DNA from: Flavobacterium sp. ACN6
Lineage (GTDB): Bacteria; Bacteroidota; Bacteroidia; Flavobacteriales; Flavobacteriaceae
DNA length: 64,000 nucleotides
Reading direction: 5' to 3'
Assembly: GCF_002304005.1 (NCBI RefSeq)
Contig: NZ_MRCQ01000005.1
Location: forward strand, 186,001 to 250,000
This document shows positions 1 through 9,289 of the stretch, in pieces (position 1 is the first letter of the stretch; every line of letters starts with the position of its first letter). The translations under genes and the position numbers were made by a program. Below the pieces are notes generated by a model, which worked only from the letters and a program-made list of their open reading frames with translations, made no database searches and was not told where the DNA came from.

Positions 1-113
1 TATACAGCATTTCTAAAAAATATCCTGGAGTAACAATTTCAGATATTAAAAAATGGAATGGTATTAAAGATGAAGACATTAAACCGGGAATGAAACTTAA
101 AATAAACGGATAA
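1..113 (+). CDS. C-terminal end of a LysM-domain protein (partial)
   Basis: Only the last 36 residues are in the window; the reading frame starts at base 3 and ends at the TAA at 111-113. The fragment reads YSISKKYPGVTISDIKKWNG followed by IKDEDIKPGMKLKI. This is the second half of a LysM peptidoglycan-binding module: a helix, then a WNG turn, then the closing strand after PGMKL. In Flavobacterium such a C-terminal LysM is common in membrane-bound lytic transglycosylases and LysM lipoproteins that precede a DUF4837 gene. The catalytic part, if there is one, lies upstream of the window, so the full protein cannot be named. Confidence 0.75.
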   Translation, partial: YSISKKYPGVTISDIKKWNGIKDEDIKPGMKLKING

Positions 114-159
114 TAGAATAATCTTATTAAATTTGGGTTTTATTTCATAAATTAAGAAA

Positions 160-1128
160 ATGAATAAAACCCATTTTTTATTTCTATTACTTCCATTTTT
201 CCTGATCTCCTGCTTTAAAGGTGATAAGCAAAACGATCCAGTTTCAGGAAAAACAAACGCCATTTCGATCATTATTGATGATCAATTATGGTATGGAGAA
301 GTAGGTGATAGCATTCGAAATAAATTTGCTTCGCCAGTTCTTGGACTCACACAAGAAGAACCTCTTTTTACCATCAATCAATATCCAGCAAGACTTCTAG
401 AAGGCTTCGTTACCGACAGCCGAAGCATTATTGTGGTTAAAAAAACGGCTACGGAAAAATTCGAAATCATTCGGAACAAAGATTTACCGCACAATACTTT
501 TCGCATTTACGGAAAATCTGTAGATGACATTATTTGCAGTATTGAATTAAATTCTCCTCACATCATTAAACAAATTCGTGATGCAGAGATTAAAAAAGTT
601 CAAGAAGACAATAGTAAATCACTGCTAAATCCGGCGATCATTAAGAATAAATTTCATATCGATCTACAAATTCCTACCGGATATGAATACATGCTTCACA
701 AGAAAAAATTTATCTGGCTTAAAAAAGAGATCATCAGTGGGAATACCAGTCTTTTGATATACCAAATCCCGTTACGTAATTTCCAAAAGAAAAAAGACAT
801 TGTAAATTCAATTGTTAGCATGCGTGATTCTGTTGGAAGCTACATAAAAGGGCGTGAACCCAACACCAAAATGATTACAAGTGAAGCCTATGCACCTTAT
901 TTTTCAAAAGCGATTTTAAACAATAAAGATGCTTTTGAAACAAAAGGAACTTGGGAATTAAAGAATGATTTTATGGCTGGACCATTTATCAATTATGCCA
1001 TCGTAGACAAAACCTATAACCGTCTTTTGGTTATTGAAGGATTTTGTTATTCACCTTCAAATCAAGAACGTGATTTAATGTTAGAGCTGGAAGCAATTAT
1101 AAAGTCGGTTAAAATTGATAAAAGATAA
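160..1128 (+). CDS. DUF4837 family lipoprotein
   Basis: A 322-residue protein with a lipoprotein signal peptide: Lys near the N-terminus, a Leu/Phe-rich core and the lipobox LISC with Cys at about residue 18. The mature part begins with a charged linker, followed by a region (about 35-320) with alternating strands and helices that I match to DUF4837, a family confined to Bacteroidota. No catalytic motif is visible. It starts 47 bases after the LysM gene on the same strand, a neighbourhood typical of Flavobacterium, so a cell-envelope role is likely but unproven. The family assignment rests on length, context and overall sequence character, not on a search. Confidence 0.75.
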   Translation: MNKTHFLFLLLPFFLISCFKGDKQNDPVSGKTNAISIIIDDQLWYGEVGDSIRNKFASPVLGLTQEEPLFTINQYPARLLEGFVTDSRSIIVVKKTATEKFEIIRNKDLPHNTFRIYGKSVDDIICSIELNSPHIIKQIRDAEIKKVQEDNSKSLLNPAIIKNKFHIDLQIPTGYEYMLHKKKFIWLKKEIISGNTSLLIYQIPLRNFQKKKDIVNSIVSMRDSVGSYIKGREPNTKMITSEAYAPYFSKAILNNKDAFETKGTWELKNDFMAGPFINYAIVDKTYNRLLVIEGFCYSPSNQERDLMLELEAIIKSVKIDKR

Positions 1129-1246
1129 AAGACGCCAACCAATAATTTTTGAAATAACCTTTGTGCTCTTTGTGTAAATCCCTGCTGACTTTGCAGTTAC
1201 CTCACACAAAGTACAAACCTGAAACAAAACCTTTTGTTATTTTTCT

Positions 1247-1254
1247 TACTTTTG
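1247..1254 (+). promoter_or_regulatory. Candidate -7 box upstream of the DUF1579 gene
   Basis: TACTTTTG matches the Bacteroidota -7 consensus TAnnTTTG and lies 29 bases before the ATG at 1284. No TTTG -33 box is found at the usual 19-base spacing, so this is a partial match only. Confidence 0.35.
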
Positions 1255-1283
1255 TTTTTTAACAATCACAAAAACAAAGACTT

Positions 1284-1940
1284 ATGAAAAATGTAACCAC
1301 AACATTAGTATTGTTTATGCTATGCTTTATATCCTGTAAAAAAGAGGTAAAGACAGAAACCGAAACCACAAAAGTTTCAGACAGCATTAAAACCGAAGAA
1401 CCAATGGCTGAAGAATCAGTTGCAGAAAAACCTGTAGATTCAGCAGCTTACGTAAAAGCATGGCAAGATTATGCCACACCAGGAAATCCCCATAAATTAC
1501 TCGCAGATGAAGTTGGAACTTGGAACTGCGAAATGACTTTTTGGTATGAACCAAATGCCAAACCAGAAAAAGCATCTTCAGTCGCCAACATTAAAATGAT
1601 TCTAGGCGGACGATATCAGGAAGCAAATTATGTCGGAAAAATTATGGGCGCACCTTTTGAAGGCAAAAGTACAGTCGCTTTTAATAATGCGACTAAAGAA
1701 TACACTACTACCTTTATCGATAACATGGGAACCGGAATGATGATTGGAGTTGGTAAGTATAATGAAAGCTCAAAAAGTGTAGAATACAAAGGTGAAGTTG
1801 TAGACCCTGTAACAGGAAAAAAAGCAGCTTACAGAGAAGTTTATACAATTGTTGATGCATCAACTCGTAAAATGGAAATGTTCGATACAAAAGACGGAAC
1901 AGAATATAAAAGCATGGAGATTGTAATGAAGAAAAAGTAA
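1284..1940 (+). CDS. DUF1579 domain lipoprotein
   Basis: A 218-residue predicted lipoprotein (lipobox FISC, Cys about residue 18) followed by a Glu/Thr/Lys-rich linker to about residue 55. The remainder carries DUF1579 features: a short helix with W and YATPG, then HKLLADEVGTWN, then antiparallel strands including GGRYQEANYVGKIMGAPFEG and a late DNMGTGMMIGVGKY segment. DUF1579 proteins have a lipocalin-like beta-barrel fold and no established function; anchoring in the envelope is inferred from the signal. The gene stands alone, with 155 bases before it and 179 after it. Confidence 0.8.
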   Translation: MKNVTTTLVLFMLCFISCKKEVKTETETTKVSDSIKTEEPMAEESVAEKPVDSAAYVKAWQDYATPGNPHKLLADEVGTWNCEMTFWYEPNAKPEKASSVANIKMILGGRYQEANYVGKIMGAPFEGKSTVAFNNATKEYTTTFIDNMGTGMMIGVGKYNESSKSVEYKGEVVDPVTGKKAAYREVYTIVDASTRKMEMFDTKDGTEYKSMEIVMKKK

Positions 1941-2119
1941 TTTTTTTTTGCTGCAAAGGCTTGAAGACACAAAGTTTTATTTATTCCAAGATGAAACTTA
2001 TTTGTGCCTTCGAGCCTTTTTATATTTTCCAAAATAATAACTTTGCAAAGTAAATTACAAGGACATCTTTTTACTTAGCGTCTTAGTGCCTTTGCGGCAA
2101 AACAAAACAAACTATTAAA

Positions 2120-2563
2120 ATGTTAAAATGGAAAATAAAGCCTTTTGAGGCGTTAAATGTAAACGAGCTATATGATTTGCTCCAATTAAGAAGTGAGGTC
2201 TTTGTAGTCGAGCAAAACTGTGTTTATTTAGATCTTGATGGTAAAGACAAGAAAGCGCTGCATTTAATTGGCGAATATGAAGGTAAAATTGTGGCATATT
2301 CTCGTTTATTCGATGCTGGGATTTCATTTGATAATGCTTCGATAGGAAGAGTAGTTGTAGATTCCAATTACAGAGATAGAAAATGGGGACACGATTTAAT
2401 GCGCGAAGCTATCGCTGGTATTAAATCAAACTTTGGAAAAGATAAAATAACAATTGGAGCACAATTGTATTTAAAGAAATTCTATGAAAGCCACGGTTTT
2501 GTGCAGACAAGCGAAATGTATTTGGAAGATGATATTCCGCATATTGAGATGATTCGAGAGTAA
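2120..2563 (+). CDS. ElaA-like GNAT N-acetyltransferase
   Basis: A 147-residue cytosolic protein of normal ElaA length. The N-terminal stretch FEALNVNELYDLLQLRSEVF followed by VVEQNCVYLDLDGKD is characteristic of the ElaA subgroup of GNAT acyltransferases. The acetyl-CoA site appears as IGRVVVDSNYRDRKWGHDLM, a variant of the V-x-x-x-x-R-x-x-G-x-G/A loop in which the usual Gly after Arg is Lys. The late YESHGF motif also fits the fold. The acceptor is unknown for this subgroup. The gene is monocistronic, with flanking AT-rich spacers. Confidence 0.85.
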   Translation: MLKWKIKPFEALNVNELYDLLQLRSEVFVVEQNCVYLDLDGKDKKALHLIGEYEGKIVAYSRLFDAGISFDNASIGRVVVDSNYRDRKWGHDLMREAIAGIKSNFGKDKITIGAQLYLKKFYESHGFVQTSEMYLEDDIPHIEMIRE

Positions 2564-2707
2564 TCAATTTCTATTTATTTTTAAACCTTCATTTACTGAT
2601 AAAATAAAAGAAGATTTTTTTATTCTTATAATTTTATGATTAGAATAACACTTTTAAAATTGACAATTTCTAATTTAGATTTTAATTATTTAGATAAGAT
2701 TTAATAA

Positions 2708-4369
2708 ATGAGTAAGTTAAAATGGGTTTTGGTTTTTTGTGCCTGCAGTTTTATGACTTTCGGTAAAAATCATTCTTATAAACGTATTGAAAATCTACAA
2801 ATTGAAAATTTAGCCAGTTTGGCAAAAGTTTGGGGATTCTTAAAGTATTATCATCCAAATGTGTCAAAAGGTAATTTCAATTGGGATGAACAATTAATTC
2901 AAATCATTCCAAAAGTAGAACAAGCTCACAACAAAGAAGAATTATCTAATATTTATTTGGAATGGATTTATAGTTTAGGATCAATTAAAGAATGTAAATC
3001 TTGTAAAGATGTCCCAAAAGCAGTTTCATTTGATAAGAACTTTAATCTTTCATGGACACAAAATTCTAAAATATTCACAAACGAACTTTCTCAGAAACTA
3101 AAGTATATTGAAGAAAACCGTTTTCAAGGTTCAAATTTTTACGTTGCGGCTAGTCCTCAAGGTAACATAGTAATTAAAAATGAAATTGAATATCCAGATT
3201 TCGAATATCCAAATAGTAACTATAGGTTATTAAGTTTGTTTCGGTATTGGAACACTGTTGAATACTTCTTTCCATACAAGTATATGATGGATCAAAAATG
3301 GGACGAGGTTTTGATGGAAATGATTCCAAAATTCGAAAATGCGATTAATGCCACCGAATATCAATTAGTAATGCAGGAGACAGTTGTAAAATTAGATGAT
3401 ACACATGCTAGTTTTTTTTCTAATAAAAATTTTGATTTTTTTGGAAGAAAATATATTCCGGCATTTGTAAATGTTATAGAGAAAAAGGTTGCTGTAGTGG
3501 GACTTTACAATGATTCTTTGGCAAAAATAAATGACATCAGAATAGGAGATATTATTGAAGAAGTTGATGGTAAAGATGCTTTAAAAATAATGGAAGACAG
3601 AGCAAAGTATGTAAATGGGTCAAATAAAAATACAAAGGCAAAAAATTACCATTATTTTATTTTTAATGGATCGACAGATTCCGTAAAAGTAAAACTTAAA
3701 CGCGACAATAATTTTTTAGCTAAGAAAATAAAACGATATGAAGAAGTAAAGAAATATCCTGAAATACATCACATTAAGGAAAAGTTTAAAATTGACGAAA
3801 ATAATATTGCCTACATTAATTTGGACAATTTAGAGATGAAGGATCAAGATGTGATCATGAATAAAATAAATTCTACAAAAGGTTTGATTATTGACATAAG
3901 AAATTATCCAGATTTTATGGCTTATTTAATTGCCAGAAGATTAATTAAAGAGGATAAAGTGTACGCAAAACTTATAAAGCCAGATTTAACTTATCCAGGA
4001 AAATTTATTTGGAAAAAACCAAAAATTCTTGATCCGATGAAAAATCATTACTATTCAGGAAAAGTAGTTTTACTTGTAAATGAAGAAACACAAAGTATGG
4101 CAGAATATACTACAATGTTTATGCAGACAGGTGATAATGTTACTACTATTGGGAGTCAGACTGCGGGAGCAGACGGTGATATTGCGAGAGTTGAATTTTT
4201 GACGTTCAAAACTGCAATGAGCGGACTTGGTGTTTTTTATCCCGACGGAACAGAAACACAGAGAGTTGGTGTTAAAGTTGATATTGTAGTTAGGCCAACG
4301 ATTAAAGGAATTCAAGAGGGAAAGGATGAGGTTTTGGACGCAGCGAAAGAGTTTTTAAATAAAAAGTAA
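2708..4369 (+). CDS. S41 family peptidase (C-terminal processing peptidase-like), secreted
   Basis: A 553-residue protein with a signal peptide (hydrophobic core about residues 5-18). Residues about 25-220 form an N-terminal helical region typical of Bacteroidota S41 proteins, with WGFLKYYHPNV and FRYWNTVEYFFPY. A PDZ-like part (about 245-330) contains INDIRIGDIIEEVDGKDAL. The S41 domain follows (about 345-540), with TKGLIIDIRNYP and the nucleophile region NEETQSMAEYTTMF, where Ser lies in SMAE. A GSQTAGADG loop follows. The Lys of CtpA-type Ser-Lys dyads is not seen there; the arrangement resembles the tricorn-like S41 branch. Substrate unknown. Confidence 0.85.
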   Translation: MSKLKWVLVFCACSFMTFGKNHSYKRIENLQIENLASLAKVWGFLKYYHPNVSKGNFNWDEQLIQIIPKVEQAHNKEELSNIYLEWIYSLGSIKECKSCKDVPKAVSFDKNFNLSWTQNSKIFTNELSQKLKYIEENRFQGSNFYVAASPQGNIVIKNEIEYPDFEYPNSNYRLLSLFRYWNTVEYFFPYKYMMDQKWDEVLMEMIPKFENAINATEYQLVMQETVVKLDDTHASFFSNKNFDFFGRKYIPAFVNVIEKKVAVVGLYNDSLAKINDIRIGDIIEEVDGKDALKIMEDRAKYVNGSNKNTKAKNYHYFIFNGSTDSVKVKLKRDNNFLAKKIKRYEEVKKYPEIHHIKEKFKIDENNIAYINLDNLEMKDQDVIMNKINSTKGLIIDIRNYPDFMAYLIARRLIKEDKVYAKLIKPDLTYPGKFIWKKPKILDPMKNHYYSGKVVLLVNEETQSMAEYTTMFMQTGDNVTTIGSQTAGADGDIARVEFLTFKTAMSGLGVFYPDGTETQRVGVKVDIVVRPTIKGIQEGKDEVLDAAKEFLNKK

Positions 4370-4436
4370 ATGTAGAGGATTCAAAGATTTAAATTAAAAA
4401 AAACTTTGTGCCTTAGATCCTTTGCGGCAAAAAACA

Positions 4437-5240
4437 TTAAAGACTAGTAATCAAAAACTCCACCCTTCGATCGTAATTATCTCCTCTTTTAAGCGGATAC
4501 TTATTGCCGCATCCAACATAAGTCATGCGGCTTTTGGATATTTTTTTATTCATTAAATAATAAAAAACAGTTTTGGCACGATTCCAAGAAAGTCGTCTTT
4601 CTTTGGTATCTCTGTCAATACCGTCGCTGTAAATTTCTGGAGTACAGCAGACATGACCGCGTATTTCAAACTTAAGATTTTGATGCTTTAGAAGCGTAAC
4701 AACAACTTTGTCTAGTTCTTTTTTGGCATGATGGGTTAGTTTAGCACTTCCAATATCAAATAAAATTGATTCGAGATAAACTTTATCGCCAACTTTTAAC
4801 TTGCCTTTGAATGAAGTATGAATCCCTTTTCCAAAACTATTCTTTTTGACAACAATTAAATCAACCCGTCGATTTTTCAATCTTGTTTCATACAGATTTT
4901 CAATAGTATCTGCCTTTACGAGGACGCGTCCTTTTCCTTCGAGAATAATAATTTTATTTGGGTTAAATCCATAACTGACCAAAAGATTCTGAATAGTAAC
5001 CGCTCGATTATTGGATAATCTAAAATTGTATTGATCTGTTCCGCGATCGTCGCAATAGCCATAAACCTGTATAGACTCAACCGTAGAAGTGTCTATGTTT
5101 TTTATAAAGTCCGAAACAACATTGATCTGTTTGTCTGTCAAATCATATTTATCAAATTCAAAATAAATAGTTTCAACAGGTTCCTGCTGTGCCGATACTG
5201 TATAAAATGAGAAAAGAAGTATGGCAAGATGGAACTTCAT
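4437..5240 (-). CDS. Protein with two OmpA C-terminal-like domains
   Basis: A 267-residue exported protein (signal peptide ending near SAQQ) with two OmpA/MotB-like peptidoglycan-binding domains in tandem. Domain 1 (about 22-130) has YFEFDKYDLTDKQ, GYCDDRGTDQYNFRLSNNRA and LKNRRVDLIV. Domain 2 (about 150-265) has LFDIGSAKLTHHAKKELDKV, GHVCCTPEIYSDG, LSWNRAKTVFYYL and YDRRVEFLI. Both keep the Asp/Arg positions that bind diaminopimelate in the family. No beta-barrel is present, so it probably acts in the periplasm. It follows the protease gene by 3 bases and is the last gene of a three-gene reverse-strand operon. Confidence 0.85.
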   Translation of the reverse strand: MKFHLAILLFSFYTVSAQQEPVETIYFEFDKYDLTDKQINVVSDFIKNIDTSTVESIQVYGYCDDRGTDQYNFRLSNNRAVTIQNLLVSYGFNPNKIIILEGKGRVLVKADTIENLYETRLKNRRVDLIVVKKNSFGKGIHTSFKGKLKVGDKVYLESILFDIGSAKLTHHAKKELDKVVVTLLKHQNLKFEIRGHVCCTPEIYSDGIDRDTKERRLSWNRAKTVFYYLMNKKISKSRMTYVGCGNKYPLKRGDNYDRRVEFLITSL

Positions 5241-5243
5241 TCA

Positions 5244-6881
5244 CTACATTTTTAAAATCGTTTTATATTCTGTCTGGTTATTTAATACATTAACTGCTCT
5301 TTTAATCTCAGAATTGTTTTTGATGTAAAACTGATACAAACCTTCTTGATATTGATATCTCTTAATCAATTCTTCCTGAATCATGTTTTTGATTTCCTTT
5401 TGGTTTTTATCCAATAAAGTAGTTTCGCTTTTTTCTAAAGCCGCCAATAACTGCTGATATTCGGGAGCAATCGTTTCATCTATTTTTTCATTTTTAGCTG
5501 CAGCTAAAGTATTTTTCAAAGCTACTTCTGTTTCCGTATCAAAGGTGATTTTATTTGTTTTCAAATATTGTTTGAAAGCGCTATAATCAGCATCTGTAAT
5601 CGTTGGGATCTTATCTCCAAGATTTGGGTTTTTATAATAATACGTTGTAGCATAATCAAAAACGCCATCATTTCTTAGTAAAGCCGTTGCAATGGCACTA
5701 GTTTTAGTTTCATCCAATTCGATATCTGGTAAAACACCGCCGCCGTCATAAACTGTTCTTCCTTTTCTGGTTTTAAAAGCATTAAAGTTCTTAGAATCGG
5801 TTTTTTGGGCAACTCCGTTTTTGTCTTTATGCGCGTAATCCAATGCTTGAATGCAGCGTCCAGATGGCGTATAATATCTAGAAATTGTCACCTTTAACTG
5901 CGTTCCATAAGTAAGGTCAACAGAACGCTGTACCAAACCTTTTCCGAAACTTCTGCTTCCAAGAATAACCGCACGATCCAAGTCTTGTAAAGCACCCGAA
6001 ACAATTTCAGAAGCCGAAGCACTTCTTCCGTTTACTAAAATCGCCAACGGAATCTGTGTATCAATAGGCTCTTTGGAAGTTTTATACGTATTATTATGCT
6101 TTTCGATTCTTGATTTTGTAGTTACAATTACCTCATTCTTTGGAACAAATAAATTACAAATATCAATTGCTTCGTTTAACAAACCTCCAGGATTTCCTCT
6201 TAAATCGAGAACAATCTGTGTCGCGCCGTCTGCTTTCAATTTTTCAAGAGCCTCTTTTACTTCATTTGAAGCTTTTCTGCTAAAATGCGCCAAAACAATA
6301 TATCCTGTTTTATCATCGATTTTTCCGTAAAACGGAACCGATTTAATATCCACTTCATCTAAAACCAAAACAGTCGTAAATGGTTTTCCCTGACGAAGAT
6401 ATTTGATGTTGATTTTAGTGTTTTTTGTGCCTTTCAATAATTGAGAAGCATCATCTTTAAAATCGGCAATCAAAACATCGCCAATCTGAATAATTTCGTC
6501 ACCGGCTTTTAGTCCCGCTTTGTCTGCTGGATAATTTTTATAAGGTTCGCGAACAACCAGACGATCTTTTTTTCTAGAAATCAAAGCGCCGATTCCTGTA
6601 TATTCTCCAGTATTATTGATTTTAAAGTTAACGACATCCTGCTCGTTAAAATAAACCGTATACGGATCTAAACTTCCCAACATGCTTTTAATGGCTTTAT
6701 CCATCAAATCACCAGGATTGGTTTCGTCTACATAATTGGTGTTTACAGCTTTAAACAAAGTGGTAAAAATCTCGATCTGCTTGGCAATTTCAAAAAAATC
6801 TTCTTTAAAACTGGTTCCAACAAACAACATTCCCGCAGCAGCGACAGGTATAATAAATTTCTTTTTGAAATACGGATACAT
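5244..6881 (-). CDS. Carboxy-terminal processing protease, S41 family (CtpA/Prc-like)
   Basis: A 545-residue protein with an N-terminal membrane or signal segment (about 9-25). Its order is that of CtpA proteases: a helical part with LFKAVNTNYVDETNPGDLMD, a PDZ domain (about 90-170) with NTGEYTGIGALIS and ADKAGLKAGDEIIQIGD, then the S41 core with LDLRGNPGGLLNEAIDICNL. The catalytic Ser is in NGRSASASEIVSGAL and the catalytic Lys in SRSFGKGLVQR. A C-terminal helical tail of about 150 residues follows. It probably cleaves envelope proteins from their C-termini. Gaps of 2-3 bases to both neighbours indicate one transcript with the DUF4349 and OmpA-like genes. Confidence 0.92.
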   Translation of the reverse strand: MYPYFKKKFIIPVAAAGMLFVGTSFKEDFFEIAKQIEIFTTLFKAVNTNYVDETNPGDLMDKAIKSMLGSLDPYTVYFNEQDVVNFKINNTGEYTGIGALISRKKDRLVVREPYKNYPADKAGLKAGDEIIQIGDVLIADFKDDASQLLKGTKNTKINIKYLRQGKPFTTVLVLDEVDIKSVPFYGKIDDKTGYIVLAHFSRKASNEVKEALEKLKADGATQIVLDLRGNPGGLLNEAIDICNLFVPKNEVIVTTKSRIEKHNNTYKTSKEPIDTQIPLAILVNGRSASASEIVSGALQDLDRAVILGSRSFGKGLVQRSVDLTYGTQLKVTISRYYTPSGRCIQALDYAHKDKNGVAQKTDSKNFNAFKTRKGRTVYDGGGVLPDIELDETKTSAIATALLRNDGVFDYATTYYYKNPNLGDKIPTITDADYSAFKQYLKTNKITFDTETEVALKNTLAAAKNEKIDETIAPEYQQLLAALEKSETTLLDKNQKEIKNMIQEELIKRYQYQEGLYQFYIKNNSEIKRAVNVLNNQTEYKTILKM

Positions 6882-6883
6882 GA

Positions 6884-7735
6884 TTATTCTTTTTTTCTTT
6901 TTAATCTTCTTCTAATAAAATAGGCAAATACACAAAATAGGATGACAAATGGCCAAACGCTTAATAACGAAATCAACAAATCGGATAAACTGAAAAACCC
7001 TGATTTAATTGCGGTCCACAATTTTGAACCGTACGATATTTTAACGCCTTCTTTTTCGGCTATTGTTTTATAAAATTCAATTGTAATGGTGCTTTCAGAA
7101 ACACGGCTTTCCAAATATTTCAGCTGGCCTTCTTTGGCTTCGATCTCTTCGCGAATTGCCGAAATTTGTTCTTCAATTTCTAAAATCTCACTTACTTTAT
7201 TTGCTTTTTTTAGGATTTCGAGATAGCGTTCTTCGAGTTTTTTCTTTGTTTTTAATCTTGAAGTCAGATCAATAAATTGCTCCGTAACATCTTCGGCAGA
7301 TATATTTTTAGTTTCAAAATAAGAAACACCTTTAGAAACATCATTAATAAAACGGTCAAAATTCTGACTAGGTACTTTTATAGTAAGATTTCTAAAAACA
7401 GTTGCATAATCTTTTCCTTCGGAATCGTTTATTATTCTGGCTTTGCTCATTGCAACAGCTTTTTGAATTTGACTGAAAGAATTTTCTAAATTATCTGTTT
7501 CAAATTTTAAAGTTGCTTCTTTTATGATTTTTTGTTCGATTTGTTGATCTATCCTTGTAGGCGGAGGTGGCTGTTGAGGAGATGCAACCTCTGCTTTTCT
7601 GTCATAAGCTACATTTTCTGCTTTTGCAGGCAGTTTTACAGTTTGAATAGCGTAAGCTTCTTCATTTACAGCATCAGCTTTTTTACAGCCAACAAGAACT
7701 AATATGAATAAAAAGAAAAAGAAAATATGTCGCAT
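6884..7735 (-). CDS. DUF4349 domain lipoprotein
   Basis: A 283-residue protein with a lipobox (VGCK, Cys about 17), a Pro-rich linker with QQPPPPTR, the DUF4349 region (about 65-225) and a C-terminal transmembrane helix (about 245-268) followed by a basic tail RRRLKRKKE. DUF4349 features include IIKEATLKFETDNLENSFSQ, a long coiled coil KKKLEERYLEILKKANKVSE and ESRVSESTITIEFYKTIAEK. Some DUF4349 proteins are described as anti-sigma-like or envelope-stress components; here nothing beyond a membrane-anchored periplasmic coiled coil can be claimed. It heads the operon with the CtpA-like protease. A paralogue is encoded at 16329-17213. Confidence 0.85.
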   Translation of the reverse strand: MRHIFFFFLFILVLVGCKKADAVNEEAYAIQTVKLPAKAENVAYDRKAEVASPQQPPPPTRIDQQIEQKIIKEATLKFETDNLENSFSQIQKAVAMSKARIINDSEGKDYATVFRNLTIKVPSQNFDRFINDVSKGVSYFETKNISAEDVTEQFIDLTSRLKTKKKLEERYLEILKKANKVSEILEIEEQISAIREEIEAKEGQLKYLESRVSESTITIEFYKTIAEKEGVKISYGSKLWTAIKSGFFSLSDLLISLLSVWPFVILFCVFAYFIRRRLKRKKE

Positions 7736-7805
7736 AAAATTTCAATTTAGAGCTAAAACTACGATTTTTTTGTCTAATTTGATTATTAATCTTACGTTTT
7801 GAAAA

Positions 7806-8210
7806 CTACGGCTCAATTTTCTTTTCAGAATCTGGAGATTTGTTTATTTGAGCTGCAAATTTCTCAAACAACTGAATCATTTTAGTATTGATTTCTGCGT
7901 ATGATAATTTGTCTTTAGTCTGATAAAAAAGCATAATAGAATACGCTCCATCGAGATTGTCTAAAAGTAAATGCTTGTTTAAACGATACGTTTCTCTTAG
8001 AACTCTCTTAAAGTAATTTCGATCAACTGCTTTTTTAAAGTATTTTTTTGAAACCGAAACGCCGATTTTTGTAAGTTCTTCTGAATTTTCTTCCGCTTGA
8101 CGGTAAACCAAACGAAGCGGATATTTAGAAACCGATTTTCCGTCAGAAAAAAGTAAGCCAATCGTTGTTTTGCTTTTTAAACGCTCGTTTTTAGGGTAAG
8201 TGAAATTCAT
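7806..8210 (-). CDS. rnpA: Ribonuclease P protein component
   Basis: A 134-residue basic protein, close to the usual RnpA length. The N-terminus TYPKNERLKSKTTIGLLFSD matches the start of RnpA. The family RNR signature region reads VSVSKKYFKKAVDRNYFKRV; the common RNRxKR is here RNYFKR, a frequent Bacteroidota variant. It binds the RNase P RNA and helps to process the 5' ends of tRNAs. Its usual partner rpmH is not adjacent, which is normal in this phylum. It is separated from the DUF4349 gene by 70 bases. Confidence 0.93.
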   Translation of the reverse strand: MNFTYPKNERLKSKTTIGLLFSDGKSVSKYPLRLVYRQAEENSEELTKIGVSVSKKYFKKAVDRNYFKRVLRETYRLNKHLLLDNLDGAYSIMLFYQTKDKLSYAEINTKMIQLFEKFAAQINKSPDSEKKIEP

Positions 8211-8471
8211 TTAAATTCAGAAAATATTTGCAATAGAAAAAGCAAAGGTAATTTTTTTATTTGCTGTTTAATTATTCCGTAATGGGTTTTATGAAATCAA
8301 TTTAGTCATTTGTATAATAGAAATCGCTAAGTATAGCCTATTTTTGTAATATTGATTTTTTAATGCCCTTATAATTCGTACAAAATTGAAGGTTTTTTTG
8401 TTATTTTTTACTTTTAAACGCCTTGTATATTGATAGTTATATAATTTTTATAGGGCTAAAAATATATTTAT

Positions 8472-8479
8472 TACTTTTG
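8472..8479 (+). promoter_or_regulatory. Candidate -7 box for the acyltransferase gene
   Basis: TACTTTTG fits TAnnTTTG and ends 18 bases before the ATG at 8498. It lies between that ATG and the further upstream in-frame ATG at 8423, which supports 8498 as the true start. No good -33 box is seen. Confidence 0.4.
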
Positions 8480-8497
8480 GCCTTAAATTTTTCAAGC

Positions 8498-9244
8498 ATG
8501 CAAAAGATAATTTCATATCCAATCTCTGTAATTTATTATTTGTGTTTTGGATTGTGTTTGGCAGTTTTTCACCCAATACAATGGATTTGCCTTAATCTTT
8601 TTGGTTATCAGGCGCACAAAAAAAGTGTTGATTATTTAAATTTCTTTCTTTTAAAGTGTACCAATTTGGTTGGAACTACGTATACAGTTAAAGGAGTTGA
8701 CACAATTCCAACTGGAGTTCCTATTATTTTTGTGGCTAATCACCAAAGTATGTACGATATCGTTGCTATGATTTGGTACTTTAGACGTTTTCATTGTAAA
8801 TTTGTAAGTAAGAAGGAGTTAGGAAGCGGGATTCCAAGTGTGTCATTTAATTTACGCCACGGAGGATCTGTGCTAATCGACCGAAAAGACCCTAAACAAG
8901 CGATTCCAGTAATCAAAGGCTTGTCTGAATATATAGAAAAGAATAAAAGATCGGCTGTAATTTTCCCTGAAGGAACTCGCAGCAAGACTGGAAAACCGAA
9001 AGAATTTGCCCAAAGCGGTTTAAAAATTCTATGCAAATATGCGCCATCAGCGTATGTGGTGCCAGTTAGTATTAACAATTCATGGAAAATGGTTCGTTTT
9101 GGAATGTTTCCGGTAGGCTTAGGAAATCATTTGACTTTTACTGTTCATAAAGCTATGGCGGTAAAGGATCATGATTTTGTCGAGTTAATGAAATTGACAG
9201 AAGAAGCAGTTAAAGAAGGTATAAATGAGTATAAACAGGTTTAA
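8498..9244 (+). CDS. 1-acyl-sn-glycerol-3-phosphate acyltransferase family (PlsC-like)
   Basis: From the ATG at 8498 the product has 248 residues and begins MQKIISYPISVIYYLCFG. An in-frame ATG at 8423 would add 25 residues, but a candidate promoter lies between the two. Membrane helices are at about 8-30 and 40-58. The PlsC motifs are clear: FVANHQSMYDIVAM (NHxxxxD catalytic motif), a GGSVLIDRKD block, FPEGTRSKTGKPKEF and the VVPVSINNSW block. It should acylate lysophosphatidic acid at sn-2 in phospholipid synthesis. The acyl-ACP desaturase gene lies 45 bases downstream, consistent with a fatty acid and membrane lipid pair. Confidence 0.9.
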   Translation: MQKIISYPISVIYYLCFGLCLAVFHPIQWICLNLFGYQAHKKSVDYLNFFLLKCTNLVGTTYTVKGVDTIPTGVPIIFVANHQSMYDIVAMIWYFRRFHCKFVSKKELGSGIPSVSFNLRHGGSVLIDRKDPKQAIPVIKGLSEYIEKNKRSAVIFPEGTRSKTGKPKEFAQSGLKILCKYAPSAYVVPVSINNSWKMVRFGMFPVGLGNHLTFTVHKAMAVKDHDFVELMKLTEEAVKEGINEYKQV

Positions 9245-9289
9245 GTTTTAGTCCGAGCTAAAACGTACAACCCAAATCTATAATAAGTA